A stretch of DNA of 64,000 nucleotides, from the NCBI GenBank assembly GCA_021783695.1, contig JAJXTO010000015.1, forward strand, positions 1 to 64,000. Direction: 5' to 3'. The DNA is from Pseudomonadota bacterium (GTDB lineage: Bacteria; Pseudomonadota; Gammaproteobacteria; Burkholderiales; Burkholderiaceae_C). The position numbers and the translations under genes were made by a program. Positions 32,560 to 40,778 of this stretch are shown here, one piece after another (position 1 is the stretch's first letter; each line of letters starts with the position of its first letter). The notes beneath the pieces were generated by a model. That model did no database searches. It had not been told where the DNA came from and was given only the letters and a program-made list of their open reading frames with translations.

Positions 32560-33690
32560 TCAGTGCCGGAAGCCGCCGCTGGCGGTGATGCTGGTGGTGT
32601 CGACGTAGTCTGAGCCGGAATGGTTGCCCGGCGAGAAGCGCACGGTGAAGCCACCGAGGTTTTCGCTGCTCATGCCGTTGAGCGCTTCCATCAGGCCGGC
32701 GCGGGTGAGGCTCTTGCCGGCCTTGCGCAAGGCCAGCACCAGCACCTTGGCGTCGATATAGCCTTCCAGACTGGTGAAGTCGTAATCGTTGTTATGACCG
32801 GCGGCATTCATCGCCGCCTGGTACTCGCGCACCAGCGGGGTGACGGTGGAGAACGGGAAAGGCACCACCTGGGTGATGATCACGCCGTTGCCCTGCGCGC
32901 CCAGCGCCTTGGCCAGCGCCTCGGAGCCGACAAAGCTCACATTGGCAAACTGGCCGCCGTAGCCCTTGGCGATGGCCTGCTGATTGAACGCCGCCACTTC
33001 TGTGTAAGTGCCCACTTCCACGATGAGATCGGGCTTGGCCGGGAGAATGGAGTCCAGCGCCGCCGCCACATCCACGGTGTTGCGCTTGACCGTGCCGGTG
33101 GCCACCGGCTTGAGTCCGTGCGCGGCCAGGGCCTTTTGCACCCCGGTCAGACCGGCCATGCCGTAGGCGTCATCCTGATAGAACACGGCGATTTTTTTCA
33201 GCCCGAGGAACAGGAACTGATCGACGATCTTGCGGGTTTCGTCGTTGTAGCTGGCGCGGATGTTGAAAATGTAGGGATCGACCGGAGCGCGCAGGCCCAT
33301 CGCCCCGGTGAACGGGCCGATCAGCGGAATGCCAGCCTGATCGATCAGGGGCTTGGCCGCCAGCGTGGTGGGGGTGCCGACATAGCCCAGCAGCGCGAAC
33401 ACGTCGCCGCCGTCGATGAAGGTCTTGGTATTGGCGACGGCGCGCGGCGGCTCGTAGCCGTCATCCAGGCTGATGAGTTTGAGCGAACGCCCAGCCACGC
33501 CGCCGTCGGCATTGACCTGTTTGAAATACGCCTCGATGCCCATGCGCAGCCGGATGCCGAGCTGCGCCGCAGGGCCGGTGAGCGGCGCGGACTGGCCGAT
33601 GACAATTTGCGAGTCGGTCACGCCGGGTGTGGCCGCGAACGCGGTGGTCACCAGACTCATGCACACAAGCAGGGTTGCGAAAAATTTCAT
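32560..33690 (-). CDS. Orphan branched-chain amino-acid-type ABC substrate-binding protein
   Basis: 376 residues. Signal peptide to about AFAA (residue 20), then a LivJ/LivK-type periplasmic binding fold (TDSQIVIGQSAPLTGPAAQLGIRLRMGIEAYFKQVNADGGVAGRSL; KIAVFYQDDAYG; TSLEGYIDAKVLVLALRKAG). Members bind branched-chain amino acids, amides, urea or aromatic acids. No permease or ATPase genes are nearby, so it must work with a transporter encoded elsewhere or act as a sensor partner. The C-terminus is normal. Confidence 0.86.
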   Translation of the reverse strand: MKFFATLLVCMSLVTTAFAATPGVTDSQIVIGQSAPLTGPAAQLGIRLRMGIEAYFKQVNADGGVAGRSLKLISLDDGYEPPRAVANTKTFIDGGDVFALLGYVGTPTTLAAKPLIDQAGIPLIGPFTGAMGLRAPVDPYIFNIRASYNDETRKIVDQFLFLGLKKIAVFYQDDAYGMAGLTGVQKALAAHGLKPVATGTVKRNTVDVAAALDSILPAKPDLIVEVGTYTEVAAFNQQAIAKGYGGQFANVSFVGSEALAKALGAQGNGVIITQVVPFPFSTVTPLVREYQAAMNAAGHNNDYDFTSLEGYIDAKVLVLALRKAGKSLTRAGLMEALNGMSSENLGGFTVRFSPGNHSGSDYVDTTSITASGGFRH

Positions 33691-33931
33691 CGTGGTCTCG
33701 AAAAAGGCAGGCTCGGAAAACGTCTGCCGTCACCGCCTTCGCGGCCCGTGCGGCAGAACGATCAGACATCGGGACATGGTTGAAGGGCATCGGCTTGGGA
33801 CAGGCCAGTCCCGCGCTTTTGCAGGCAGGGCCCCCCGACCCTGCGCCCGTAAAAGGATTTTTGCATTGTCCACAACAAGGCGGACAGTGACAACTGCGCG
33901 AGGCGGAAATCCAACAGCGTTCCGCGTTTCC
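33691..33931. other. Intergenic region between binding protein and glcF
   Basis: About 240 bases. It should hold the promoter of the binding-protein gene (minus strand, start 33690) and the end of the glc transcript. I see no convincing terminator or regulator site. Confidence 0.4.
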
Positions 33932-35164
33932 TCAGGGTTTGCCGTGCAGCGCCTCATCGAGGAGTTCCACCCAGTGCTGCACCGGAATGGTGGTGCCGGT
34001 CTGCAGATGCTGGATGCAGCCGATATTGCTGCTGACGATGCGCTGTGGCGCGGTTTCGGCCAGGTGCTGCAGCTTGCGGTTGCGCAGCGCTTTCGACAAC
34101 TCGGGCTGCAGCACCGAATAGGTGCCGGCCGAGCCGCAGCACAGATGGCTTTCCAGAGGCAGCTTGACCTCGAAGCCCAGTTCGCGCAGCAGACCTTCGG
34201 CGCCGCCGCGCACCTGCTGCGCGTGCTGCAGGGTGCAGGGCGGGTGGTAGGCGAGGTGGTCTACCGGCTTGTTCTTCAGCAGCGATTTGAGCGCGGGCGC
34301 GAACTGCGGCAGGTATTCGCTGATGTCCTGACACAGCGCGCTGATGCGCTGGGCACGGTCGGCATAGGCGGGGTCGTGCAGCAGGTGGTGGCCGTACTCC
34401 TTGATCATGGCGCCGCAGCCCGAGGCGTCCATCACGATGGCTTCGACCGTGCCGCTGTCCACCAGCGGCCACCAGGCATCGATATTGCGCTTCATGTCGG
34501 CCAGCGCGCCGTCGTGATCGGACAGATGCTGGCGAATGGCGCCACAGCAGCCCGCGCCGTCGGCCAGCAGCGGCTGCACGCCCACGGCGTCGAGCACGCG
34601 GGCGGTGGCCGCGCCGATGTTGGGCATCAGCGTGGGCTGCACGCAGCCGCCCAGCATCAGCACCTTGCGGGCGTGGGTGCGCTGCGGGTGTTTGCCGGAG
34701 CGCTGCCGGGGCGGCACCTTGTCGCGCAGCGCGGCGGGTACCAGCGGGCGCAGCGCCTGGCCGAGCTTGATCGCCGGCGCGAACAGGCTGGAAGTCATGC
34801 CCTCGCGCAGCGCCCAGCGGGCGAGCTTTTCGCCTGCGGGGCGTTCCACCTTGGCGTCCACCACCGCACGGCCGATATCCGCCAGCCTGCCATACTCCAC
34901 GCCCGACGGGCAGGTGGTCTCGCAGTTGCGGCAGGTGAGGCAGCGGTCGAGGTGGAGCTGAGTGGAGCGCGTGGGCGCGGCGCCTTCGAGCACCTGCTTG
35001 ATCTGGTAGATGCGGCCGCGCGGGCCGTCGAGTTCGTCGCCCAGCAGTTGATAGGTCGGACAGGTGGCGCTGCAGAAGCCGCAGTGCACGCAGTTGCGCA
35101 GGATGGCCTCGGCCTGCTGGCCCTCGGGCGTGGCGGCGAATTCGGGACTGAGATGGGTTTCCAT
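33932..35164 (-). CDS. glcF: Glycolate oxidase iron-sulfur subunit
   Basis: 410 residues. Two 4Fe-4S motifs near the N-terminus (CVHCGFCSATCPTY and CLTCRNCETTCPSG) and two CCG-domain repeats (GGCVQPTLMPNIGA...GAGCCGAI and YHPPCTLQHA...SHLCCGSAGTY). It passes electrons from the flavin subunits to the quinone pool at the inner membrane. It follows glcE by five bases in the order glcD-glcE-glcF, all on the minus strand. Confidence 0.94.
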   Translation of the reverse strand: METHLSPEFAATPEGQQAEAILRNCVHCGFCSATCPTYQLLGDELDGPRGRIYQIKQVLEGAAPTRSTQLHLDRCLTCRNCETTCPSGVEYGRLADIGRAVVDAKVERPAGEKLARWALREGMTSSLFAPAIKLGQALRPLVPAALRDKVPPRQRSGKHPQRTHARKVLMLGGCVQPTLMPNIGAATARVLDAVGVQPLLADGAGCCGAIRQHLSDHDGALADMKRNIDAWWPLVDSGTVEAIVMDASGCGAMIKEYGHHLLHDPAYADRAQRISALCQDISEYLPQFAPALKSLLKNKPVDHLAYHPPCTLQHAQQVRGGAEGLLRELGFEVKLPLESHLCCGSAGTYSVLQPELSKALRNRKLQHLAETAPQRIVSSNIGCIQHLQTGTTIPVQHWVELLDEALHGKP

Positions 35165-35169
35165 CGTGA

Positions 35170-36294
35170 TCAGAATAGGGTGGGAAACACGCCATGCGGA
35201 TCGAAGGCGGTCTTGATGTTGCGCTGGATGCGCTGCAGCGTGGCCTGCGCCGGGTCGAACACCGGCACGGCAGCATCGCCGCCACGGAAGCGGGTGGCAT
35301 GGCCGCCGGCCTGGCGCGCGGCCTCAAAGATGATGGACGCCGGCGCGGCGCTGATGAGCCAGCGCAGTCCGCCGAACCATTCCACCAGTTGCGTACCGGA
35401 GAGATCGAGCGCCGGAGCGGTGGGCGGCAGCGACAGGCGCCACAGCGCGGCCTGCGAATCGCCCGGCCAGGTGGAGGCGAACCAGGGCAGGGTCTGCTCG
35501 CGCAGTCCAGTCCAGAAGGCCTCGGCATCGGCCTCGGGCAGGCGCTCGCCGCCGAGCTTGGCGCAGGCGGCCAGCACCGCGGCCTGCGCGCCGCGCAGCC
35601 GCAGGGTGAGCACGCCCTTGCCGGTCCCCGCACTGCGGTCGGGCAGCCAGGCGCCGGCGTTCAGCGGCAGCGGTTGCGCGGCCCAGGTGTTGCTTCGGAT
35701 GATGGCCCCGTCCTGGGTCATGGAAAAGCGCAACGTGGCTTCGGCCGGAGCGCGTGGCAGCACCTTGAGCGAAACATCGAGAATCACGCCGAGCGAGCCG
35801 AGCGTGCCGCACAGCAGGCGCGACACATCGAACCCGGCGACGTTTTTCATCACCTCGCCACCGAAGCGCAGCACCTCGCCTTTGCCGTTGAGCAGGCTGG
35901 CGCCCAGCACATAGTCGCGCACGCCGCCTGCGCTGATGCGCGCCGGGCCGCTCATCGCGCTGGCCACCATGCCGCCCAGCGTGGCCTGGCCGCTGCGGGC
36001 GAAGTGCGGTGGCTCGAACGGCAGAAACTGGTGATGCTCGGCCAGCGCCGCTTCGATGTCGGTCAGCGGCGTGCCCGCCCGAGCGGTGATGACCAGTTCG
36101 GTCGGCTCGTAGTGGGTGATGCCCGACAGCAGCGTGGTGTCGAGGGTGTGTTCGGCGGTGTCGGCGCGGCTGTGCTGCACCGCCGCCCACCACGGTGCCT
36201 TGCTGTTGCCACCGTGGATGCGGATGCGCTCGCCGCGGGCGGCGGCGTCGCGCACCAGGTCTTGCCAAAGAGGAATCAGATCGTCTGCTTGCAT
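35170..36294 (-). CDS. glcE: Glycolate oxidase FAD-binding subunit
   Basis: 374 residues of the FAD_binding_4 (PCMH) fold: IRIHGGNSKAPWW near the N-terminus, TLGGMVASAMSGPARISAGGVRDYVLGASLLNGKGEVLRFGGEVMKNVAGFDVSRL in the middle (given here as three successive segments), and a shortened C-terminal cap as usual for GlcE. It forms glycolate oxidase with GlcD and GlcF. Its ATG at 36294 directly follows the second copy of the CRISPR-like repeat, with only a GGA in the repeat serving as possible Shine-Dalgarno. Confidence 0.92.
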   Translation of the reverse strand: MQADDLIPLWQDLVRDAAARGERIRIHGGNSKAPWWAAVQHSRADTAEHTLDTTLLSGITHYEPTELVITARAGTPLTDIEAALAEHHQFLPFEPPHFARSGQATLGGMVASAMSGPARISAGGVRDYVLGASLLNGKGEVLRFGGEVMKNVAGFDVSRLLCGTLGSLGVILDVSLKVLPRAPAEATLRFSMTQDGAIIRSNTWAAQPLPLNAGAWLPDRSAGTGKGVLTLRLRGAQAAVLAACAKLGGERLPEADAEAFWTGLREQTLPWFASTWPGDSQAALWRLSLPPTAPALDLSGTQLVEWFGGLRWLISAAPASIIFEAARQAGGHATRFRGGDAAVPVFDPAQATLQRIQRNIKTAFDPHGVFPTLF

Positions 36295-36341
36295 ATTTCA
36301 ATCCGCGCCCGGCATGAGCGGGCGAAACAAGACGGAAGAGG
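36295..36341 (-). repeat. CRISPR-repeat-like leader element, copy B
   Basis: Core 36328 to 36295 on the minus strand: begins GTTTCGCCCGC, hairpin arms GCCCG and CGGGC around CTCATGC, ends GCGGATTGAAAT directly before the glcE ATG. It differs from copy A (4434-4480) at 2 of 34 core bases and 2 of 13 extension bases. It fills most of the 82-base spacer between glcD and glcE. No neighbouring repeat or spacer exists. Confidence 0.8.
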
Positions 36342-36376
36342 GGGCGCTCTGCCGTGCCCCAAGGAGGCAATCTGGA

Positions 36377-37870
36377 TCAGAACCGGGGCAGGTTGGGGAA
36401 GGGCAGCAGACCGCCGCGCACATGCATCTTGCCGTATTCGGCGCAGCGGGCGTGGGTGGGGATCTGCTTGCCGGGATTGAGTGTCTCGCCCGGATCGAAG
36501 GCACGGCGGAAGGCGAAGAACTGCTCGCGCTCCTCGGGGCTGAACTGCACGCACATGGCGTTGATCTTCTCGAAGCCCACGCCGTGCTCGCCGGTGACGG
36601 TGCCGCCCATGGCGACGCTGGTTTCCAGAATTTCGGCGCCGAATTCCTCGGCGCGGTGCAGCTCGCCGGGCTGATTGGCGTCGAACAGGATCAGCGGGTG
36701 CAGATTGCCGTCACCGGCATGAAACACGTTGACACAGCGCAGCCCGTACTTGGTTTCCATGCCCTGAATGGCTTCGAGCATGTCGGCCACGCGCTTGCGC
36801 GGAATGGTACCGTCCATGCAGTAATAGTCGGGCGAGATGCGGCCGGTGGCAGGGAAGGCGTTCTTGCGTCCGCTCCAGAAGCGCAGGCGTTCGGTCTCGC
36901 TGTCGCTGCACTTGAGCGCCGTGGCCCCGCAGCGCGACAGCACCGCAGTCATGCGGCCGATCTCTTCTTCCACTTCTTCGGGCGTGCCGTCGCTCTCGCA
37001 CAACAGAATCGCCTTGGCCTCCAGGTCGTAGCCCGCGTGGACGAAAGACTCGGCCGCCACCGTCATGGGCTGGTCCATCATTTCCAGCCCGGCCGGAATG
37101 ATGCCCGCGGCGATGATGGCCGCCACGGCGTCACCCGCCTTGCGCAGATCGTCGAAGCTGGCCATGATGCAGCGCGCCAGTTGCGGCTTGGGCAGCAGTT
37201 TCACGGTCACTTCGGTGACCACCATGAGCATGCCTTCGCTGCCGATCACCGCCGCCAGCAGATCGGGGCCGGGACAGTCGCAGGCCAGGCCGCCGATGGT
37301 CAGCGGCTCGCCCTCCACCGTGTAGCCGCGCACCTGCAGCACGTTGTGCACGGTGAGACCGTATTTGAGGCAATGCACCCCGCCGGAATTTTCGGCGACG
37401 TTGCCGCCGATGGTGCAGGCGATCTGGCTGGAGGGATCGGGCGCGTAGAACAGGCCGTGCGGCGCCGCAGCCTCGGAAATGGCGAGGTTGCGCACCCCGC
37501 ATTCCACCGTGGCGGTACGGGCGATGGGGTCGATGCGCTTGATGCGGTTGAACCGCGCCAGCGCCAGCAGCACGCCGTCTTCATTCGGCAGCGCCCCGCC
37601 TGACAGCCCGGTGCCCGCGCCGCGCGCCACCACCGGCACGTTCAGCTTGTGGCAGGCCTTGAGCACGGCTGCCACCTGCGCCTCGGTTTCCGGCAGCACG
37701 ACCACCAGCGGCTTGCGCCGGTAGGCCGACAGGCCGTCGCACTCGTAGGGCGTGACCTCCTCGGGCTGCGAGAGCAGGATGTGCGGCGGCACCACCGCGC
37801 CAAGCGCGGCAAGCACTTCGGCCTGCCGCTCCGCGCGTGCGGCGACGTCAGGATGGAGAGGGGCATTCAT
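36377..37870 (-). CDS. glcD: Glycolate oxidase subunit D
   Basis: 497 residues. FAD-binding PCMH domain (VVARGAGTGLSGGALPNEDGV, about residue 80; IGGNVAENSGGVHCLKYG) and the C-terminal FAD-oxidase domain with HAGDGNLHPLILFD and GEHGVGFEKI. It oxidises glycolate to glyoxylate, with D-lactate as a frequent second substrate. ATG 37870 (MNAPLHPDVAARAERQ) was chosen over the open frame to 37975. First gene of the operon; no glcC regulator adjoins. Confidence 0.95.
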   Translation of the reverse strand: MNAPLHPDVAARAERQAEVLAALGAVVPPHILLSQPEEVTPYECDGLSAYRRKPLVVVLPETEAQVAAVLKACHKLNVPVVARGAGTGLSGGALPNEDGVLLALARFNRIKRIDPIARTATVECGVRNLAISEAAAPHGLFYAPDPSSQIACTIGGNVAENSGGVHCLKYGLTVHNVLQVRGYTVEGEPLTIGGLACDCPGPDLLAAVIGSEGMLMVVTEVTVKLLPKPQLARCIMASFDDLRKAGDAVAAIIAAGIIPAGLEMMDQPMTVAAESFVHAGYDLEAKAILLCESDGTPEEVEEEIGRMTAVLSRCGATALKCSDSETERLRFWSGRKNAFPATGRISPDYYCMDGTIPRKRVADMLEAIQGMETKYGLRCVNVFHAGDGNLHPLILFDANQPGELHRAEEFGAEILETSVAMGGTVTGEHGVGFEKINAMCVQFSPEEREQFFAFRRAFDPGETLNPGKQIPTHARCAEYGKMHVRGGLLPFPNLPRF

Positions 37871-38152
37871 GGCGAGTCGTCCGGAAAACGTGGTTGTATT
37901 TATTCGGCCATTATCGCTTTTGCTGCGTTGCAGCGGGGCAGGACTAACCCGGCATCCGGCTGTTTTTGGCGGCAAAGCTGTGTTGCGTAAAAGTCAGGGT
38001 GAAGGCTCTGGTGCCGGCTGATCCCTTCCCGTTCGTTCGTGTTTCAGCCTCGCTTCAGGAACTCCGTCCGGGCACAGGGAACGAAGGGGACGCCTGGAGG
38101 TGAGGTGAACCAAGCCGCCCGGCGTTCTGTGAGTCAACCGCCAAGGAGATCA
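37871..38152. other. Divergent region upstream of glcD
   Basis: About 280 bases between glcD (minus) and the secreted hypothetical gene (plus). No repeat, operator or terminator stands out. The AAGGAGA ribosome-binding site of the plus-strand gene is at 38142-38148. Confidence 0.4.
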
Positions 38153-38668
38153 ATGATGCGTATCTCATCTCAGACCTTGATTGCGGCTCTGGCGCTGGCC
38201 CTTCCCGGACTGGCGCTGGCCGCGCAGCCGCTGACCGTGCGTTTTGACGGTCATGACATGCCGATGCGCGAAACGGCGCAGACTCTGCACACCGCCGCCG
38301 GGACGATGCAGATCAGAACCTGGACATGGCAAAGTCCCCGGGGCAACGCACGGGTGGTGATCCAGAAAACCGAAGGCGGCGCCCCGCCGACCTGGGCGCC
38401 GCAGCAACTGCAGGCGGTCGATGCGCCGTTCGTCCAGCCGCAGCAGGCCATGGCGCGGATGGCCGCGCTGATGAACGCGCTGATGAACGCGCAAATGCAA
38501 GCGGCGTTCGGCCCGCTGTCCACTGCGGCGGTCTTGCTGCCGCAGCCGCCGTGGGCGCTTGCGTCCGTGTTGCCCACCGCGGTGATCGTGGTGTCGCAGC
38601 CTGCGGCTGCCGCACAACATCCTGCAGCGCGCCCCGCTTTGCCCGCCGCTGCGCGGCAGCAGGTGTGA
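38153..38668 (+). CDS. Secreted hypothetical protein
   Basis: 171 residues with a clear signal peptide (MMRISSQTLIAALALALPGLALA, cleavage before AQPL). The mature part begins with a small beta-rich segment (LTVRFDGHDMPMRETAQTLHTAAGTMQIRTWTW, given as a long stretch across about 35 residues in two pieces: LTVRFDGHDMPMRE and TAAGTMQIRTWTW), then turns Ala/Met/Gln-rich and ends in an Ala/Pro tail. I do not recognise a family. AAGGAGA precedes a doubled ATG at 38153/38156. It may have little structure in its C-terminal half. Confidence 0.6.
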   Translation: MMRISSQTLIAALALALPGLALAAQPLTVRFDGHDMPMRETAQTLHTAAGTMQIRTWTWQSPRGNARVVIQKTEGGAPPTWAPQQLQAVDAPFVQPQQAMARMAALMNALMNAQMQAAFGPLSTAAVLLPQPPWALASVLPTAVIVVSQPAAAAQHPAARPALPAAARQQV

Positions 38669-38725
38669 GCGGATCGCGCAGACGCGCTGCATGATGCGGC
38701 TTGCGTTGCGCATGGCGCTGTGAAA

Positions 38726-38745
38726 TACTGAATATAAATACAGTA
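38726..38745. promoter_or_regulatory. LexA box (SOS operator)
   Basis: TACTGAATATAAATACAGTA is a near-perfect match to the LexA consensus CTG-N10-CAG with the AT-rich centre. It lies 34 bases before the ATG of the Y-family polymerase, so that gene should be repressed by LexA and induced by DNA damage. Confidence 0.88.
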
Positions 38746-38778
38746 TTTCGGCGCGCTGCATATGCGGCGCGCACTGCC

Positions 38779-40026
38779 ATGACGCTGCGTTGCCTGCTGG
38801 TCGATTTCAACTCTTACTTCGCCTCGGTGGAGCAGCAGCTCTGCCCGGAGCTGCGCGGCCGTCCCGTGGGCGTGGTGCCGATGATGGCCGACACCACCTG
38901 CTGCATCGCCGCCAGCTACGAGGCCAAGGCCTTTGGCGTGAAGACGGGCACGCAGGTGGCCGAGGCGCGCAGGTTGTGTCCGGGCATCGTGTTCGTCGTG
39001 GCGCGGCATGCCGAGTATGTGCAGATCCACCACCGCGCGGTGGCCGTGGTGGACACCATCGCTCCCGTGGAGCAGGTGTTGTCCATCGACGAAATGGCCT
39101 GCAGCCTGCCCATGGGCTGGACCAGCCGCGAGCGCGCCACGCAACTGGCGCTGCGCCTGAAGGCCGCGCTGCGCGAGGCGCTGGGCGAGTGCATGCGGGT
39201 GTCGGTCGGCATCGCGCCCAATGTGTTTCTCGCCAAGCAGGCGTCGAACCTGCAGAAGCCCGATGGGCTGGTGGTGCTCGACGCGGGCGACCTGCCCGGC
39301 CCGCTGCTGCGCATGCAGCTCACCGATCTCACCGGCATCAACGTGCGCATGCTCGCGCGGCTGCAGGCGCAGGGCATCCACAGCGTGGAGCAGCTCTGGC
39401 GGGCGCGCCGCGAGCAGCTGCGCGTGGTGTGGGGCGGCATGGCTGGCGAGGCGTTTCACGACCGGCTGCACGGGCTGGCGTCGGGCGTCTCGGCGGCCAC
39501 ACCGCGGCGTTCGCTCGGGCATTCGCATGTCCTGCCGCCCGAGATGCGCAGCGCCGACGGCGCGCTGGCCGTGCTCGATCGCCTCACGCAAAAAGCCGCC
39601 ATGCGCCTGCGCCGCGAGCATCTGCTGGCCGGCGCCATGACGGTGGCGCTCAAGCTCACCCGCCGCCACGGCGAGCGCCTGCGGCCCGAGTGCGGCGCCC
39701 GCTTTGCCGCAACCGCCGACACCCGCGCGCTGCTGCACACCCTGCGCGGGCTGTGGCCCGGCATGGTGCCGCCGGGCTGGGTGCCCATGAAGGTCGCCAT
39801 GCTGCTGCACGATCTGCGCCAGCCCGGACAGACCAGCGGCAGCCTGTTTGCCGACGACGTGCCCGGCACCGAGGCGGAGCAGGTCGCGCTGTGGAGTGCG
39901 GTCGATGCCCTCAATGTGCGTTACGGCCGTCACACCATCTATTGCGGCAGCGGTCATCAAGGCCGTGCCGAAGCCCCCATGCGCATCGCGTTCAACCACA
40001 TCCCCGATCTGGAAACGGAGGGGTGA
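38779..40026 (+). CDS. Y-family translesion DNA polymerase (UmuC/DinB-like)
   Basis: 415 residues. Catalytic acids are retained: D in LLVDFNSYFASVEQQL (about residue 9) and DE in QVLSIDEMACSLP (about 100). The palm/finger region has MADTTCCIAASYEAKAFGVKTG; a helix-hairpin-helix thumb (LTDLTGINVRMLARLQAQGI) and a little-finger domain follow. Family enzymes copy damaged templates with low fidelity. Retained acids argue against an ImuB-type inactive role. No umuD or imuA/dnaE2 partner is adjacent. The start at 38779 follows the LexA box at 38726-38745. Confidence 0.88.
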   Translation: MTLRCLLVDFNSYFASVEQQLCPELRGRPVGVVPMMADTTCCIAASYEAKAFGVKTGTQVAEARRLCPGIVFVVARHAEYVQIHHRAVAVVDTIAPVEQVLSIDEMACSLPMGWTSRERATQLALRLKAALREALGECMRVSVGIAPNVFLAKQASNLQKPDGLVVLDAGDLPGPLLRMQLTDLTGINVRMLARLQAQGIHSVEQLWRARREQLRVVWGGMAGEAFHDRLHGLASGVSAATPRRSLGHSHVLPPEMRSADGALAVLDRLTQKAAMRLRREHLLAGAMTVALKLTRRHGERLRPECGARFAATADTRALLHTLRGLWPGMVPPGWVPMKVAMLLHDLRQPGQTSGSLFADDVPGTEAEQVALWSAVDALNVRYGRHTIYCGSGHQGRAEAPMRIAFNHIPDLETEG

Positions 40027-40099
40027 GTGGGCTGTCGCGTTGCTCGACCCAAGTCTGCGGCGAAAATGGCGCGAGCAGGCTGCCAGCCTTGGCGTCCGG

Positions 40100-40641
40100 C
40101 GACCGAGCGTGCCCGCCGCCGCGCCCTACGCCAGCCCGATGGCCCGCATCATGGAAACGGCGCAGCGCGTTTCAGTCCCGCATGGCCCGCCGGTTCAGAC
40201 CGAAGCCGCGCTGCGCGAGATCGACTACGGAAACTGGGAAGGACTGCGACGACGTCATCGACCGCTTTGCGCAGGCCTACGGTCTGTGGGAGGCAGATCC
40301 GCTTCTGGTGGCGCCCGATCGCGGCGAGTCGGGCCTGAGCGTCATCCATCGGGCGCTGCCCTTTCTGTGCGAGATCATCGAACGACACCGCATCAGACCG
40401 TGCTGATCGTCTCGCACCAAGGCACCAATCGCCTGCTCGTCAGCAGCCTCCTGGGCCCGGACGCGCGCGGCAACCAGGGCGCCCCGAAGAAAGCCCCGCT
40501 GCGCTGACCATTCTCGATTTCATGAACGAAGTCCGCCCGTGTCTCAAACTGTTCAACGACATCTCGCGTGACCAATCGTTTCCCGACCGCGAGATTCCCG
40601 AACGCATCTCGAAATGGCGGCGTCCGACGGTGGCGCGCTGA
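40100..40641 (+). pseudogene. Broken histidine phosphatase (phosphoglycerate mutase-like)
   Basis: Pieces of one protein lie in different frames: SPMARIMETAQRV and ALREIDYGNWEGL, then after a shift at about 40245 FAQAYGLWEADPLLVAPDRG and RALPFLCEIIERH, after another at about 40390 QTVLIVSHQGTNRLLVSSLL (second catalytic His in SHQ), and after a third at about 40505 LTILDFMNEVRPCLKLFNDI to the final RISKW. The N-terminal RHG active-site motif is missing. At least three frameshifts and a lost 5' end make it non-functional. Confidence 0.8.
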
Positions 40642-40778
40642 GGGCGCTGCGGGCGGGTGTGAAGGTTCTGTGTGGATTCGATCTTGGCGCCAAGTTACAG
40701 CGGGCACCAATGGTGTCAAGCCGACGTTCGTCGCGTTAGATGCGTCAATGCTAGATCTGACTCCGAGCTAAGGCCAGA

